Below, one piece after another: positions 6,913 to 14,510 of a stretch of DNA of 16,930 nucleotides (its first letter is position 1; every line of letters starts with the position of its first letter). The stretch lies in contig CAKJYB010000001.1 in NCBI GenBank assembly GCA_918241715.1, forward strand, positions 1 to 16,930. Reading direction: 5' to 3'. The notes beneath the pieces were generated by a model. The model was not told the DNA's origin. It made no database searches and saw only the letters and a program-made list of their open reading frames with translations. Origin of the DNA: Clostridiales bacterium. GTDB lineage: Bacteria > Bacillota > Clostridia > Christensenellales > UBA1242. The position numbers were made by a program, and so were the translations under genes.

Positions 6913-8145
6913 ATGTTTATTGATATTTCATTAAACTTGAAAAAACTTGCACAATTTTTCCCAGAAAATTTGTATATCGTTGGTGGATATGTAAGAAACA
7001 AGATACTAAAAATTGAAGGTAGCGATGTTGATTTGGCAAGTTCGGTTGACATTGAAGAAGTTTCAAAAAGATTGCAAAATTCTGATTATAGTGTAAAAAT
7101 CAAAAATTTGAAGACTGGATCACTTCTTATAACAAAAGAAGGGGAAAGATACGAATATACAGCTTTTAGAAAAGACATCTATGACGAAGACGGCTCTCAC
7201 ACGCCACTTAGAGTTGAAAGGACAAATGATATTCGTGATGATGCAATAAGAAGAGATTTCACAATCAATTCAATTTACTACAACATCAACACGGACGAAG
7301 TTGTGGATTATTATCACGGGATTATTGACCTAAAGGACAAAATTATTCGTTGCAACATTGACCCAAATGAAGTTTTGAAGTATGACGGCGAAAGAATTTT
7401 GAGAATGGTCAGAATTGCTGGAGAACTTGATTTTAAGATTGATAAAGATGCGCTTAAAACTGCACAAAAATATGCTTTAAACGTAAAAAACCTTACCGGA
7501 AACAGAAAATTTACAGAAATTGAAAAAATTTTGTATTGCGACAAGAGATATCACTTAAATCAGGGAAGTTTAAAAAGAGCACTAGAACTTTTAAACAAAC
7601 TTGGCGTTTGGGGCGCATTTGGATTTGAGAAAAAGAGAATAAAATACAAACTTGTATACAAGGTTGAAGACAGATTTTTGGGGCTTTTGATTGACATTGT
7701 TGACACACAAAAACCAGATTGTTTGCAAGTGTTTGTTGAAAAAGTTTTGAAAGAGCAATTTGATTTCAACGAAGCCATGACAAACAAAATTTTTGTCTAT
7801 CTTGCAGGTTATTATGATGCGCTTGCTGGGACGAAAAACAAGACGTTCTTTTTGAAGTATTTTGAAGACTGGCCAAACATTTATTCTCTTGTTGGTGGAA
7901 GGTCAAAAAGGGTGCAGAGCAAATACAACTTCTTTTACAGATACATTATCGAACACGGGCTTGTCATTCAGGTTGCAGATTTAAAGATTGACGAAAATGC
8001 AATCAAAAAAGAATTTCCAAAAATTGACAAGCGTCTTTATGACAAAATTTTGAAAAATCTTTTGAGCAAAGTTTTTGATGGAAAAGTCAAAAACGAAAAA
8101 GAAGATTTGCTTGTAGAAATAAAAAACAATTTGCAAAATTACTGA
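6913..8145 (+). CDS. cca: CCA tRNA nucleotidyltransferase
   Basis: Adds or repairs the 3' CCA of tRNAs; a class II nucleotidyltransferase of the poly(A) polymerase type. Of 410 residues, the head domain is at the N-terminus: GGYVRN at 24-29 and the two catalytic carboxylates in GSDVDL (Asp38, Asp40). RRDFTINS is at 113-120 and the ERILR motif, used for template-less nucleotide recognition, at 160-164. The C-terminal half, rich in Lys and aromatic residues, is the poorly conserved body/tail region. The ATG follows a strong GGAGG Shine-Dalgarno at 6904-6908. It seems monocistronic because a hairpin terminator overlaps its stop codon and vanW has its own promoter. Whether it adds full CCA or only CC or A cannot be told reliably by eye; a full CCA enzyme is the default. 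Confidence 0.94.
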   Translation: MFIDISLNLKKLAQFFPENLYIVGGYVRNKILKIEGSDVDLASSVDIEEVSKRLQNSDYSVKIKNLKTGSLLITKEGERYEYTAFRKDIYDEDGSHTPLRVERTNDIRDDAIRRDFTINSIYYNINTDEVVDYYHGIIDLKDKIIRCNIDPNEVLKYDGERILRMVRIAGELDFKIDKDALKTAQKYALNVKNLTGNRKFTEIEKILYCDKRYHLNQGSLKRALELLNKLGVWGAFGFEKKRIKYKLVYKVEDRFLGLLIDIVDTQKPDCLQVFVEKVLKEQFDFNEAMTNKIFVYLAGYYDALAGTKNKTFFLKYFEDWPNIYSLVGGRSKRVQSKYNFFYRYIIEHGLVIQVADLKIDENAIKKEFPKIDKRLYDKILKNLLSKVFDGKVKNEKEDLLVEIKNNLQNY

Positions 8146-8167
8146 TTTAAACAATCAGTTTTTTTGT
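8141..8167 (+). terminator. Intrinsic terminator of cca
   Basis: A 7-bp stem ACTGATT (8141-8147) and AATCAGT (8153-8159), with a 5-nt loop followed by a T-run. The TGA stop of cca lies inside the left arm. The T-run doubles as the -35 region of the next promoter. Confidence 0.75.
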
Positions 8168-8192
8168 TATTTTTTTTATAATTAAACATAAT
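8164..8192 (+). promoter_or_regulatory. Promoter of the vanW-VTT unit
   Basis: -35 TTGTTA (8164-8169), 17-nt spacer, -10 CATAAT (8187-8192). Predicted +1 is 8199, the A of the vanW ATG. A consensus TATAAT at 8177-8182 is a second -10 candidate (+1 near 8189) but lacks a good -35. Either way the leader is 10 nt or less and has no Shine-Dalgarno. Confidence 0.55.
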
Positions 8193-8198
8193 AAAGAC

Positions 8199-9737
8199 AT
8201 GAGCAAAAAACAAAAAGAAACAAAAAAATCTAAAAACGGAAGTGGTTTTTTGTGGTTTTTCGCCATTTCTGCACTTTCTGTTGCACTTTTGATTGTGTGC
8301 CAATTCTTTTTTGAAAGCGCACTTTCTGGAAATGAAACATTTTATGAAAACACAAAAATAAATGGTCTTGACGTTTCAAACATGTCTGTTGCTGAAGCAG
8401 AAAATGTTGTGTTGACTGATATGCTTGCAGGCAAAAAGGACGTTGAAATCAAACTTTGCCACAACGACAAAAGTTGGACGTTGTATGGAAACGATTTTGA
8501 AGTTTACAACAAAATCGAACCAGAGATAAAACAGATGGCAAAGGCAGAGAGAAGTGGAAACTTTTTGCAAAACAGAAAAAAAGAAAAACAGATAAAAGAA
8601 AACGGAAAAGAGTTTAAGGTTTCTTACACAAGTGTTCTTGCCAACCTTGATGAAAAAATTGACGAAATAATTTCTCAAGTTGAACAGGACGCAAAGCCGG
8701 CAAGTCTTGTTTTTGTTCCAGACCAAGAAGATGTCTTTCAAGTTGATGAAGGGCAAAGCAAAATCTTTGTGGAAAGAGACAAACTTTTTCAAGAAATTGA
8801 CAATGCTTTGACAAGCGCTAAGAAAGTGAAGATAGAAATTCCAATTGTTGAGTTTAGACAGGAAGTTGACGTGGAAAAGATGAAAAACAGCGTTGGACTT
8901 AGAAGCAGTTTTGAAACAAACTACGAAAAAAGCTCTAAAGAAAGAAAAGAAAACATAAAAAGAGCACTTGAAAGTTTTAATGGAATGATTGTTGAGCCAG
9001 GTCAGACAATTTCGTTCAACGAAACGACTGGGGATAGAGTAAAAGAAAAGGGATACAAAAATGCACACATAATTGTCGGTGGTGTCTATGTTGATGGCGT
9101 TGGTGGTGGAGTGTGTCAAGCATCAACAACTCTTTACAATGCACTTCTTCTTGCTGACGTTGACATTTTGAGTGTAAACCACCACACAATTCCTGCTTCT
9201 TATGTGCCACTTTCCTTTGACGCCATGGTGTCTGGGGATTATTCTGACCTTGTTTTTCAAAACAACACACAAAGCCCAATTTACATCAAGACGCAGGCAG
9301 ACGAAAAGTCCGTCAAAGTGTTTGTTTACGGGCAGAAACTTGACGAAGGAGTGGAAATAAAACGCAGGGCAGAGCTTGTAAAAATCTTGCCACATGGTGG
9401 GGACAAAATTGTGTCCGACACAAAAAAGGATTATGAAGACAGGGTTTTGTATAAGGGAGAATACTTTAGGTTGAAATACCCACGTGAAGGGTATGAAAGC
9501 AAGGCTTATATTCAGTATTATAAAGATGGGGTTTTGCAAAGAGAAAAAGAGATCAGGCACGACTTCTATCCGGCTCAAGACGGAATTGTTGTGGAAGGGG
9601 TGGAAGATGTTGCAGAAGGAATGGTTGTTCCTGCAAGTGATGTAAAAATCATTAAGCCACAAAAAGTAAGCAAAGAAACAGAAGAGAATGTAAGAAAAAA
9701 ATTGGCAAAAACAAATCCTAGTGAGTATAATCCTTGA
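8199..9737 (+). CDS. VanW-family cell-envelope protein with N-terminal membrane anchor and C-terminal G5-like domain
   Basis: 512 residues. A short basic N-terminus and one membrane helix at about 17-39 place the rest outside the cell. Next comes a region with a GLDVSNMSVAEAE stretch, as in the putative peptidoglycan-binding (YoaR-like) domains often fused to VanW. The VanW domain runs from about 230 to 370, with PGQTISFNE from Pro267 and the hallmark GGGVCQASTTLYNA around Cys306. The end (about 380-475), with KYPREGYES and YYKDGVLQ, resembles a G5 domain. VanW proteins occur in some vancomycin-resistance clusters but their biochemical role is unsettled; this copy has no van genes beside it and is probably a housekeeping wall protein. 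It overlaps the next gene by one base and has no Shine-Dalgarno. Confidence 0.92.
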   Translation: MSKKQKETKKSKNGSGFLWFFAISALSVALLIVCQFFFESALSGNETFYENTKINGLDVSNMSVAEAENVVLTDMLAGKKDVEIKLCHNDKSWTLYGNDFEVYNKIEPEIKQMAKAERSGNFLQNRKKEKQIKENGKEFKVSYTSVLANLDEKIDEIISQVEQDAKPASLVFVPDQEDVFQVDEGQSKIFVERDKLFQEIDNALTSAKKVKIEIPIVEFRQEVDVEKMKNSVGLRSSFETNYEKSSKERKENIKRALESFNGMIVEPGQTISFNETTGDRVKEKGYKNAHIIVGGVYVDGVGGGVCQASTTLYNALLLADVDILSVNHHTIPASYVPLSFDAMVSGDYSDLVFQNNTQSPIYIKTQADEKSVKVFVYGQKLDEGVEIKRRAELVKILPHGGDKIVSDTKKDYEDRVLYKGEYFRLKYPREGYESKAYIQYYKDGVLQREKEIRHDFYPAQDGIVVEGVEDVAEGMVVPASDVKIIKPQKVSKETEENVRKKLAKTNPSEYNP

Positions 9738-10444
9738 TGAGTGAAGCAAAAAAGAAGACAATCATAAGAACAACACTGGTCATAGCAATTTTTGTGCTTG
9801 TGATCGTGTTTTCTTATTTGATATTGATTTGGACTGGCGTTTGGGAAGACATAAATTCTGTGGACAAAATCAAAAACTTTATTTTGAGAATGGGGTTTTG
9901 GGGGAGATTTACTTTTGTTCTTTTGCAGTTTTTGCAGGTTACGTTTCTTCCGATTCCATCTGCAGTTACAACACTTGCCGGAGCAATTATTTTTGGTCCG
10001 TTGCAGGCTTCTCTTTTAAGTCTTTCTGGCATTTTGTTTGGAAGCACTTTTGCGTTTTTGCTTGGCAGAGTTTTTGGAAAGAAACTTATTGTTTTTATGG
10101 CTGGGCAGGAAAGCGCAAAAAAGTGGACAAAAATTTTGACAGATGCAAGATATTCTTTTTTTGTGATGATGATTATGCCAATTTTTCCAGATGACATACT
10201 TTGCCTTATTGCAGGAGCAACGGACATGTCGTGGACTTTCTTTTCAATCACAAATCTTATTGCAAGGCCACTTGGTGTTTTTATGACATGTTATTTTGGA
10301 AGTGGAGAGATTATCCCTTATAGTGGCTGGGGACTTGCTGTTTGGGCTGTGTTTTTGATTGTTGTGGCCGTTTTGGTCTATTTATCTTTCAAATACAGCA
10401 AAAAAATCGAAAGTTTTTTGAGAAAAAAGTTTAAAAGCACCTAG
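9737..10444 (+). CDS. TVP38/TMEM64 (DedA-like, VTT domain) membrane protein
   Basis: 235 residues, nearly all membrane. The first helix is at about 12-32. The VTT core follows, with FLPIPSAVTTLAGAIIFG and then GxxxGSTFAFLLGRxFG, and later MPIFPDDILCLIAGATDMSW, which is the proline/aspartate re-entrant pattern of this family; two further helices end in a basic tail. VTT/DedA proteins are implicated in lipid transport or scrambling and in membrane homeostasis, including undecaprenyl-phosphate recycling for some relatives. I chose the ATG at 9737 over the in-frame TTG at 9734 because it overlaps the vanW stop as TGATG, a normal coupling arrangement. It ends convergently with the LysM gene, sharing a CTAG with the latter's stop codon. 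Confidence 0.9.
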   Translation: MSEAKKKTIIRTTLVIAIFVLVIVFSYLILIWTGVWEDINSVDKIKNFILRMGFWGRFTFVLLQFLQVTFLPIPSAVTTLAGAIIFGPLQASLLSLSGILFGSTFAFLLGRVFGKKLIVFMAGQESAKKWTKILTDARYSFFVMMIMPIFPDDILCLIAGATDMSWTFFSITNLIARPLGVFMTCYFGSGEIIPYSGWGLAVWAVFLIVVAVLVYLSFKYSKKIESFLRKKFKST

Positions 10445-10608
10445 TCCTGTTTGATTTTTAAAATGACGTTCTCTTTGACTTCTTTTGGAGAAAGATTGTT
10501 CAACAACAAAAGTGTGGTTGGATCAATGCCAAACTTCTGGGAAACGCTTTTTAAAGTTTCCTTGTTTTTTACTTTGTAAAATGGAAAAGAAAGTTTCTTT
10601 AAAGACAT
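10441..10608 (-). CDS. Small single-LysM protein, no signal peptide
   Basis: A 55-residue ORF too short for many gene callers. From residue 11 onwards it reads as one LysM module: FYKVKNKETLKSVSQKF, then a GIDPTTLLLLNNLS stretch, ending in VILKIKQD, parallel to the canonical pattern YxVxxGDTLxxIAxxxGxxxxxLxxxNxL...xLxIP. A clear AAGGAG Shine-Dalgarno (10619-10614) lies 5 nt before the ATG, which supports real translation. The first ten residues are not a signal peptide, so the protein would stay cytoplasmic unless moved another way. LysM modules bind N-acetylglucosamine-containing glycans such as peptidoglycan. The TAG stop overlaps the TAG of the convergent VTT gene inside one CTAG. It is divergent from the flippase gene; no convincing promoter was seen. 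Confidence 0.82.
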   Translation of the reverse strand: MSLKKLSFPFYKVKNKETLKSVSQKFGIDPTTLLLLNNLSPKEVKENVILKIKQD

Positions 10609-10613
10609 AAAAA

Positions 10614-10619
10614 CTCCTT
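10614..10619 (-). promoter_or_regulatory. Shine-Dalgarno of the LysM gene
   Basis: AAGGAG on the minus strand with optimal 5-nt spacing to the ATG at 10608. It is the strongest direct support that the 55-codon ORF is a gene. Confidence 0.75.
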
Positions 10620-10665
10620 GTCGAATTGGAATATTTTTTTGATGTGATTCTATAAGATTATTTGT

Positions 10666-12186
10666 ATGAAATCAATCGTAAAAAATGTCGCAGTCATCAC
10701 CATTTTTTCTGTTTTGACAAGATTTCTTGGCTTTTTGTTTAGAATATTTCTTTCAAGAGCAATTGGGCCAGAAGCGCTTGGAATATACCAAGTTGCTCTT
10801 TCTATTTTTATGGTTTTGTTGACGATTGTTTCAAGTGGGCTTACGCTGATTATTTCAAGAATGACGGCAACTTACAGGGTTAAATCAGACAACAAATCGA
10901 TTGGAGATTTGGTGTCAACTTGCGTTTTTATGTCGTTTATTGTCAGCACAATTTTGTGCCTGATTGTGCTGTGTTTTAAGGGGCTTTTTAAAAACATTTT
11001 TACAGACGAAAATTGTGTCAATATTTTAATAATTTTGCTTCCGTCTTTAATTTTTTCTGCAATTTACTCTGTTTTTAGGGGTGCAATGTGGGGGAAAGAT
11101 AACTATTTTGGGTTGTGCGTTTCAGAGTTGATAGAACAAGTTGTAAAGATTTCTGTTTGCGTTTTGCTCTTAGGCTCTGGGTTGTCTGCGTTGCAAGGGG
11201 CAAAGGTTGTGGCTTGGTCCTTTACAATTTCTTGTGTTGTATCTGCTGTGTTTGTTTTGCTTTTATATTTCTTTTATGGTGGACAGATTGGCAGGCCGAC
11301 AAAAATATATAAGAGTGTTATTAGGCAGGCATCACCAATCACCGGAGTTAGAGTTTTGGGAAGTTTTACTGCTCCACTTATTGCGTTGATTTTGCCGGCA
11401 AGGTTGATTGGTGCTGGCTATACATCTCATCAAGCAATGAGCATATATGGTGTTGCACTTGGAATGACCTTTCCACTCTTGTTTTTGCCGTCTGCACTGA
11501 TAAGTTCTCTCACCACAGCACTCATTCCAGATATTTCTATGGCAATGGTCAAAAACGACTTAAAACATATTGAAAGAAGAGTGCAGACGTCTGTAAACTT
11601 TACGCTTTTGGTGTCCTTTTTTATAGTCCCTGTTTTTATTGCTGTTGGCGACAGAATTGGATTGTTTTTGTATAATGATGTTTTAAGTGGAACGTTGTTG
11701 CAGTTTTCTGCATGGATTATGATTCCTATGGGTTTGACAAACCTTTCGTCTGCGATTTTAAATTCAATTGGTTGTGAAGTGAAGTCTTTTTTAAATTATT
11801 TTGTGGGCGACTTGTTTATGTTTTTGTCAATTCTGATTCTTCCAAAATACATCGGCATCAACGCTTTGATTGTTGGAATGGGCATGTCGTATGTTATTTC
11901 AAGCGTCCTAAATTTTTCTATGATAAAAAAGAAAGTTAAAATCAACATAAGCGTTTTGCCAAGACTTGCGCTTTTGATTTTGATTTCTCTGCCAACCATC
12001 GCTTTGACGTCGTTTGTTGGAGCCCTGCTTTCTTATGCTCTTCCGATGGTTTTGTCCCTTGCATTAAGTTGCATTTTGGGGGTGGGAGTTTATGTTTTGC
12101 TCTGCATGGTTTTTGGTGTTTTAAACTTTTCTGTTGTCAAGGTTTTTCTGTCAGAAAAATTGTTAAAAAAAAGAAAAAATGCCTAA
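10666..12186 (+). CDS. SpoVB/MurJ-type lipid-linked oligosaccharide flippase
   Basis: 506 residues, hydrophobic throughout with about 14 predicted helices, as in MOP-superfamily exporters. The N-terminus (VLTRFLGFLFRIFLSRAIG, then EALGIYQVALSIF) is the typical start of SpoVB/polysaccharide biosynthesis proteins in Bacillota, and Arg residues in helix 1 are as expected for lipid II-type flippases. Family members move undecaprenyl-linked precursors across the membrane for peptidoglycan, spore cortex or polysaccharide synthesis. Which of these applies here cannot be decided, and a single SpoVB-like gene is not proof of sporulation. No Shine-Dalgarno is present; AT-rich -10-like boxes (TATAAG at 10651, TAAGAT at 10653) put +1 within 1-3 nt of the ATG, but no strong -35 is visible. 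DUF421 follows 39 nt downstream. Confidence 0.9.
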   Translation: MKSIVKNVAVITIFSVLTRFLGFLFRIFLSRAIGPEALGIYQVALSIFMVLLTIVSSGLTLIISRMTATYRVKSDNKSIGDLVSTCVFMSFIVSTILCLIVLCFKGLFKNIFTDENCVNILIILLPSLIFSAIYSVFRGAMWGKDNYFGLCVSELIEQVVKISVCVLLLGSGLSALQGAKVVAWSFTISCVVSAVFVLLLYFFYGGQIGRPTKIYKSVIRQASPITGVRVLGSFTAPLIALILPARLIGAGYTSHQAMSIYGVALGMTFPLLFLPSALISSLTTALIPDISMAMVKNDLKHIERRVQTSVNFTLLVSFFIVPVFIAVGDRIGLFLYNDVLSGTLLQFSAWIMIPMGLTNLSSAILNSIGCEVKSFLNYFVGDLFMFLSILILPKYIGINALIVGMGMSYVISSVLNFSMIKKKVKINISVLPRLALLILISLPTIALTSFVGALLSYALPMVLSLALSCILGVGVYVLLCMVFGVLNFSVVKVFLSEKLLKKRKNA

Positions 12187-12195
12187 CGAAGTCAA

Positions 12196-12209
12196 TTTTT
12201 TGCAAAAAA
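12196..12209. repeat. Perfect 14-bp palindrome upstream of the DUF421 gene
   Basis: TTTTTTGCAAAAAA, six T, GC, six A, in the 39-bp gap between the flippase and DUF421. It has no loop, so it is unlikely to be a terminator; it could be a protein-binding site or simply an AT-rich accident. Confidence 0.35.
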
Positions 12210-12225
12210 AGAACATACTATTTGT

Positions 12226-12942
12226 ATGTTGACGATTGTTTTGCGTGTTTTGGTTATGTATTTTTTAGTGCTTTTTCTTTATCGAATTATGGGGAAAAGA
12301 CAACTTGGAGAAATGCAACCATTTGAACTTGTTTTGACACTTATTATTGCAGACCTTGTTACTATTCCTATGGCAGAAATTTCTGTTCCGATTATGCATG
12401 GAATAATTCCACTTTTCACTCTTGTTTTAACACATTTTCTCTTGACCTTTCTAAGTTCTAAAAGCAACAAATTTTCCACGTTTTTAAGTGGGAAGCCGGT
12501 GATTGTTATAAATCCCGACGGAATTGATTATAAAGCGCTTAAAAACCTTAATATGTCTGTTGACGATGTGTTTGAAGCAATCAGGGGGTGTGGGTATTTT
12601 AGCATAGAGCAAATTCAATATGCTATCATGGAGACAAACGGGAAAATGAGTGTTTTGCCAAAGAGTCAGTTTGCTCCACTTACTGCCGGAGATTTAAACA
12701 AGAAAATTGACGAAAGTTTTTTGCCGATAAACATAATAAATGAAGGCAAAATTTTAGAACAAAACCTAAAACTTGCAAAACTTGAAAGGGAAGACGTTGA
12801 AAGGCTTTTGAAGAGAGAAGAAATAAAAAGTGTAAAAAAGGTTTTGCTTCTGACAATCGACAAAAATGGAAAAGTATATCTTCAACAAATGGGAGAAAAA
12901 TATAAAACGACACAATTAGACAAAAAGGAAGAAAAACAATGA
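12226..12942 (+). CDS. DUF421 (YetF/YcaP family) membrane protein
   Basis: 238 residues. Three membrane helices fill roughly residues 3-78, with the family signature MGKRQLGEMQPFELV at 22-36. The cytoplasmic C-terminal part contains GKPVIVINPDGID and the IRGCGYFSIEQIQYAIMETNG stretch that defines the YetF C-terminal fold. Function is not firmly known; relatives in Bacillus have been linked to spore germination and membrane processes. The ATG at 12226 has no Shine-Dalgarno; a CATACT/TACTAT -10-like box just upstream would give a near-leaderless transcript, though read-through from the flippase gene 39 nt upstream is equally possible. It overlaps the DUF4363 gene by 4 nt (ATGA), a pairing that is common in Clostridia and supports both calls. 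Confidence 0.92.
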   Translation: MLTIVLRVLVMYFLVLFLYRIMGKRQLGEMQPFELVLTLIIADLVTIPMAEISVPIMHGIIPLFTLVLTHFLLTFLSSKSNKFSTFLSGKPVIVINPDGIDYKALKNLNMSVDDVFEAIRGCGYFSIEQIQYAIMETNGKMSVLPKSQFAPLTAGDLNKKIDESFLPINIINEGKILEQNLKLAKLEREDVERLLKREEIKSVKKVLLLTIDKNGKVYLQQMGEKYKTTQLDKKEEKQ

Positions 12943-13343
12943 CAAATCTTACAAAATTTAAAATTATTGGGTCGATTTTTCTCTTTCTTTTTATTGTTTT
13001 GACGTGCGTAGTTGAAGACAGGCTTGTTGTGTCTTCTTTGGGGCAAGTAAAGGACTATTGTTATGAAATTGAAGTTGTTGCAAAGAAAAATGGTGGCATA
13101 GTCAATGGGGAAGTGGCAAGTTTGGTGGAAAACCTTGATTATGACTGGGGCAAAGATGAAAAAAAACTATGCCTTTTGGTAAACCATAAAAGCATAGAAC
13201 AACTTAAAGTTGAAATTATAAGACTAAAAACTTACATAGACGAAGCAGAAGAAACTGAATTTTTCACTTCGCTTGAAATTATAAAAAGCTACACCGAAAC
13301 GTTCCAACACTTTATGGGCGCCGGATTTCACAATATTCTTTAA
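12939..13343 (+). CDS. DUF4363-family protein
   Basis: 134 residues with one N-terminal membrane helix at about 8-26 and a mainly helical remainder outside or at the membrane surface. The layout (an N-terminal anchor, a central Trp followed by a KxLxxLVNHKSIE-like stretch, then an E-rich helix) and the position directly after DUF421 fit DUF4363, which commonly follows YetF genes in Clostridia. Function is unknown; the pairing suggests the two proteins work together. The ATG is inside the DUF421 stop (ATGA), with an AAGGA Shine-Dalgarno at 12925-12929. The TAA stop abuts, with no base between, the stop codon of the convergent surface-protein gene. Confidence 0.8.
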   Translation: MTNLTKFKIIGSIFLFLFIVLTCVVEDRLVVSSLGQVKDYCYEIEVVAKKNGGIVNGEVASLVENLDYDWGKDEKKLCLLVNHKSIEQLKVEIIRLKTYIDEAEETEFFTSLEIIKSYTETFQHFMGAGFHNIL

Positions 13344-14468
13344 TCAGGTTTTTGAATTGTTCTTCTTTTTGTAAACAACCAAAATGACAACGCCTGTTGC
13401 AATAATCAAACTTGCCACAAGAATTACAACCCAAAGGTATGATTTTGCTGGAGTTTTGATTGTGGAGAGTTCGGCCGTTTTTACTGATGCAAGTTGGTTG
13501 TGGTCAGAGTCGTAGATTGTGCAATAAATCGTCCATTTCCCCTCGATGTTGTTGGAGTCGAAAACAAAGTTTACACCCCTTGGTTCTGTTGGCATTTGTG
13601 ATTTCCAAATGACTCTGTAATTTATATACTTTGTTGGATTTTCGTCTTTCATTTGTTGGGACAAAACATATTCAACGTTGTCCTTGCTCTTTCCTTCTGC
13701 CGTCCATTCGATAAGGCTTGGATTGATGTATTTGAAGCTTTCTTCAAGAGAAAGAGACAAATTGTAGATGCTCATAAGTCTGTTTGAACTTCCAACTTCG
13801 TAGTTTATGTCAAGATCGTCAACGTTTATTGTTTCCATAACATCGTTTACGTCATCTGGAGTAAGGGCGACATAAAGAGAACCTACAGCGTTGGTTATGG
13901 CAGACGAATCTGCCCAATAGGTGTAAGAAAATTCAAATTTGTAAAGGCCAAAATCGTTTCCAACTTTTCTTACTGCTGTTTCAGTTGTTTCACTTCTTGT
14001 GTCAAAATAGTAGTGAAAGTTTGGAATGGTAACTCTGTTGTTTGAAATGTTTCCACTAATCAAATCTCTTTTGTCCATTTTGCCTATGTCTGTGTCGTAG
14101 TTTTCAGTTTGAACATTTCTTACAACAAATGAGTAGGAAGAGAATGCTTTTGTTGAGCCTTGAAGATTTACGGAAAAATTGAATGTGATATGTGAGATGT
14201 CTCTCCATTTAAACACGCAATATTCATACGGATTTCCAACTTGTGGGACAACTTCGTGTGTTGTCATTTCAAGCTCTTTTCCATTTTTTGAAAAGGCCGT
14301 TGGAGTGATTACAAACCTTTCTTCTGTGTCTTTTATTTCCGGCAAAACTATTGATGTGTCGGCAAGAGCTGTGTGTGGAGTTTCAACAAAAAAACACAAG
14401 CCAACTGCAAGAAGCAAAATTGGCAAAAACAATATTTTAAGAAAGTTTTTTGTTGATATTTTTCTCAT
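13344..14468 (-). CDS. Surface-exposed membrane-anchored protein of unknown function
   Basis: 374 residues. A basic start, a hydrophobic stretch and ALA at about 34-36 form a signal peptide, probably cleaved before Asp37. A single helix at 344-366 followed by KKKNNSKT anchors the C-terminus, giving a type I topology with about 300 residues outside. The ectodomain is rich in Ser, Thr, Asn, Tyr and beta-strand-like alternation, with no Cys pairs or motifs I recognise; one or more Ig-like beta-sandwich domains are a guess. There is no LPXTG sorting signal. It is transcribed alone, divergent from the GlmU-like operon, with an extended -10 (TGATAAAAT, 14488-14480) leaving a leader of only about 5 nt and no Shine-Dalgarno. 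Function unknown; gene call is solid. Confidence 0.85.
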   Translation of the reverse strand: MRKISTKNFLKILFLPILLLAVGLCFFVETPHTALADTSIVLPEIKDTEERFVITPTAFSKNGKELEMTTHEVVPQVGNPYEYCVFKWRDISHITFNFSVNLQGSTKAFSSYSFVVRNVQTENYDTDIGKMDKRDLISGNISNNRVTIPNFHYYFDTRSETTETAVRKVGNDFGLYKFEFSYTYWADSSAITNAVGSLYVALTPDDVNDVMETINVDDLDINYEVGSSNRLMSIYNLSLSLEESFKYINPSLIEWTAEGKSKDNVEYVLSQQMKDENPTKYINYRVIWKSQMPTEPRGVNFVFDSNNIEGKWTIYCTIYDSDHNQLASVKTAELSTIKTPAKSYLWVVILVASLIIATGVVILVVYKKKNNSKT

Positions 14469-14479
14469 AGTTCAAACAT

Positions 14480-14488
14480 ATTTTATCA
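14480..14488 (-). promoter_or_regulatory. Extended -10 promoter element of the surface-protein gene
   Basis: TGATAAAAT on the minus strand (TGn directly before TAAAAT). Predicted +1 is about 14473, five bases before the ATG. No good -35 is seen, as is common for extended -10 promoters. Confidence 0.45.
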
Positions 14489-14510
14489 TAATTTTTGTTG
14501 ATTTAAAAAT

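Noticed and set aside
8376..9119. 247-codon open frame on the minus strand opposite vanW
   Set aside because: Rich in Phe, Cys and Val with no family pattern. It lies wholly antisense to a well-supported VanW gene and arises from its codon bias.
9734..9736. TTG as start of the VTT gene
   Set aside because: The ATG immediately after it (9737) overlaps the vanW stop as TGATG and is the better start; TTG adds one residue with no support.
8199..9737. Vancomycin-resistance function for vanW
   Set aside because: No vanS, vanR, vanH, ligase, vanX or vanY gene nearby; VanW domains are widespread in Clostridia that have no resistance cluster.
9123..9761. 212-codon minus-strand frame opposite the end of vanW
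   Set aside because: Antisense shadow of VanW; no Shine-Dalgarno, promoter or recognisable domain.
10609..10665. Strong promoter pair between LysM and the flippase
   Set aside because: AT-rich -10-like boxes exist on both strands but no convincing -35 at 16-18 nt, so I list it only in the gene entries.
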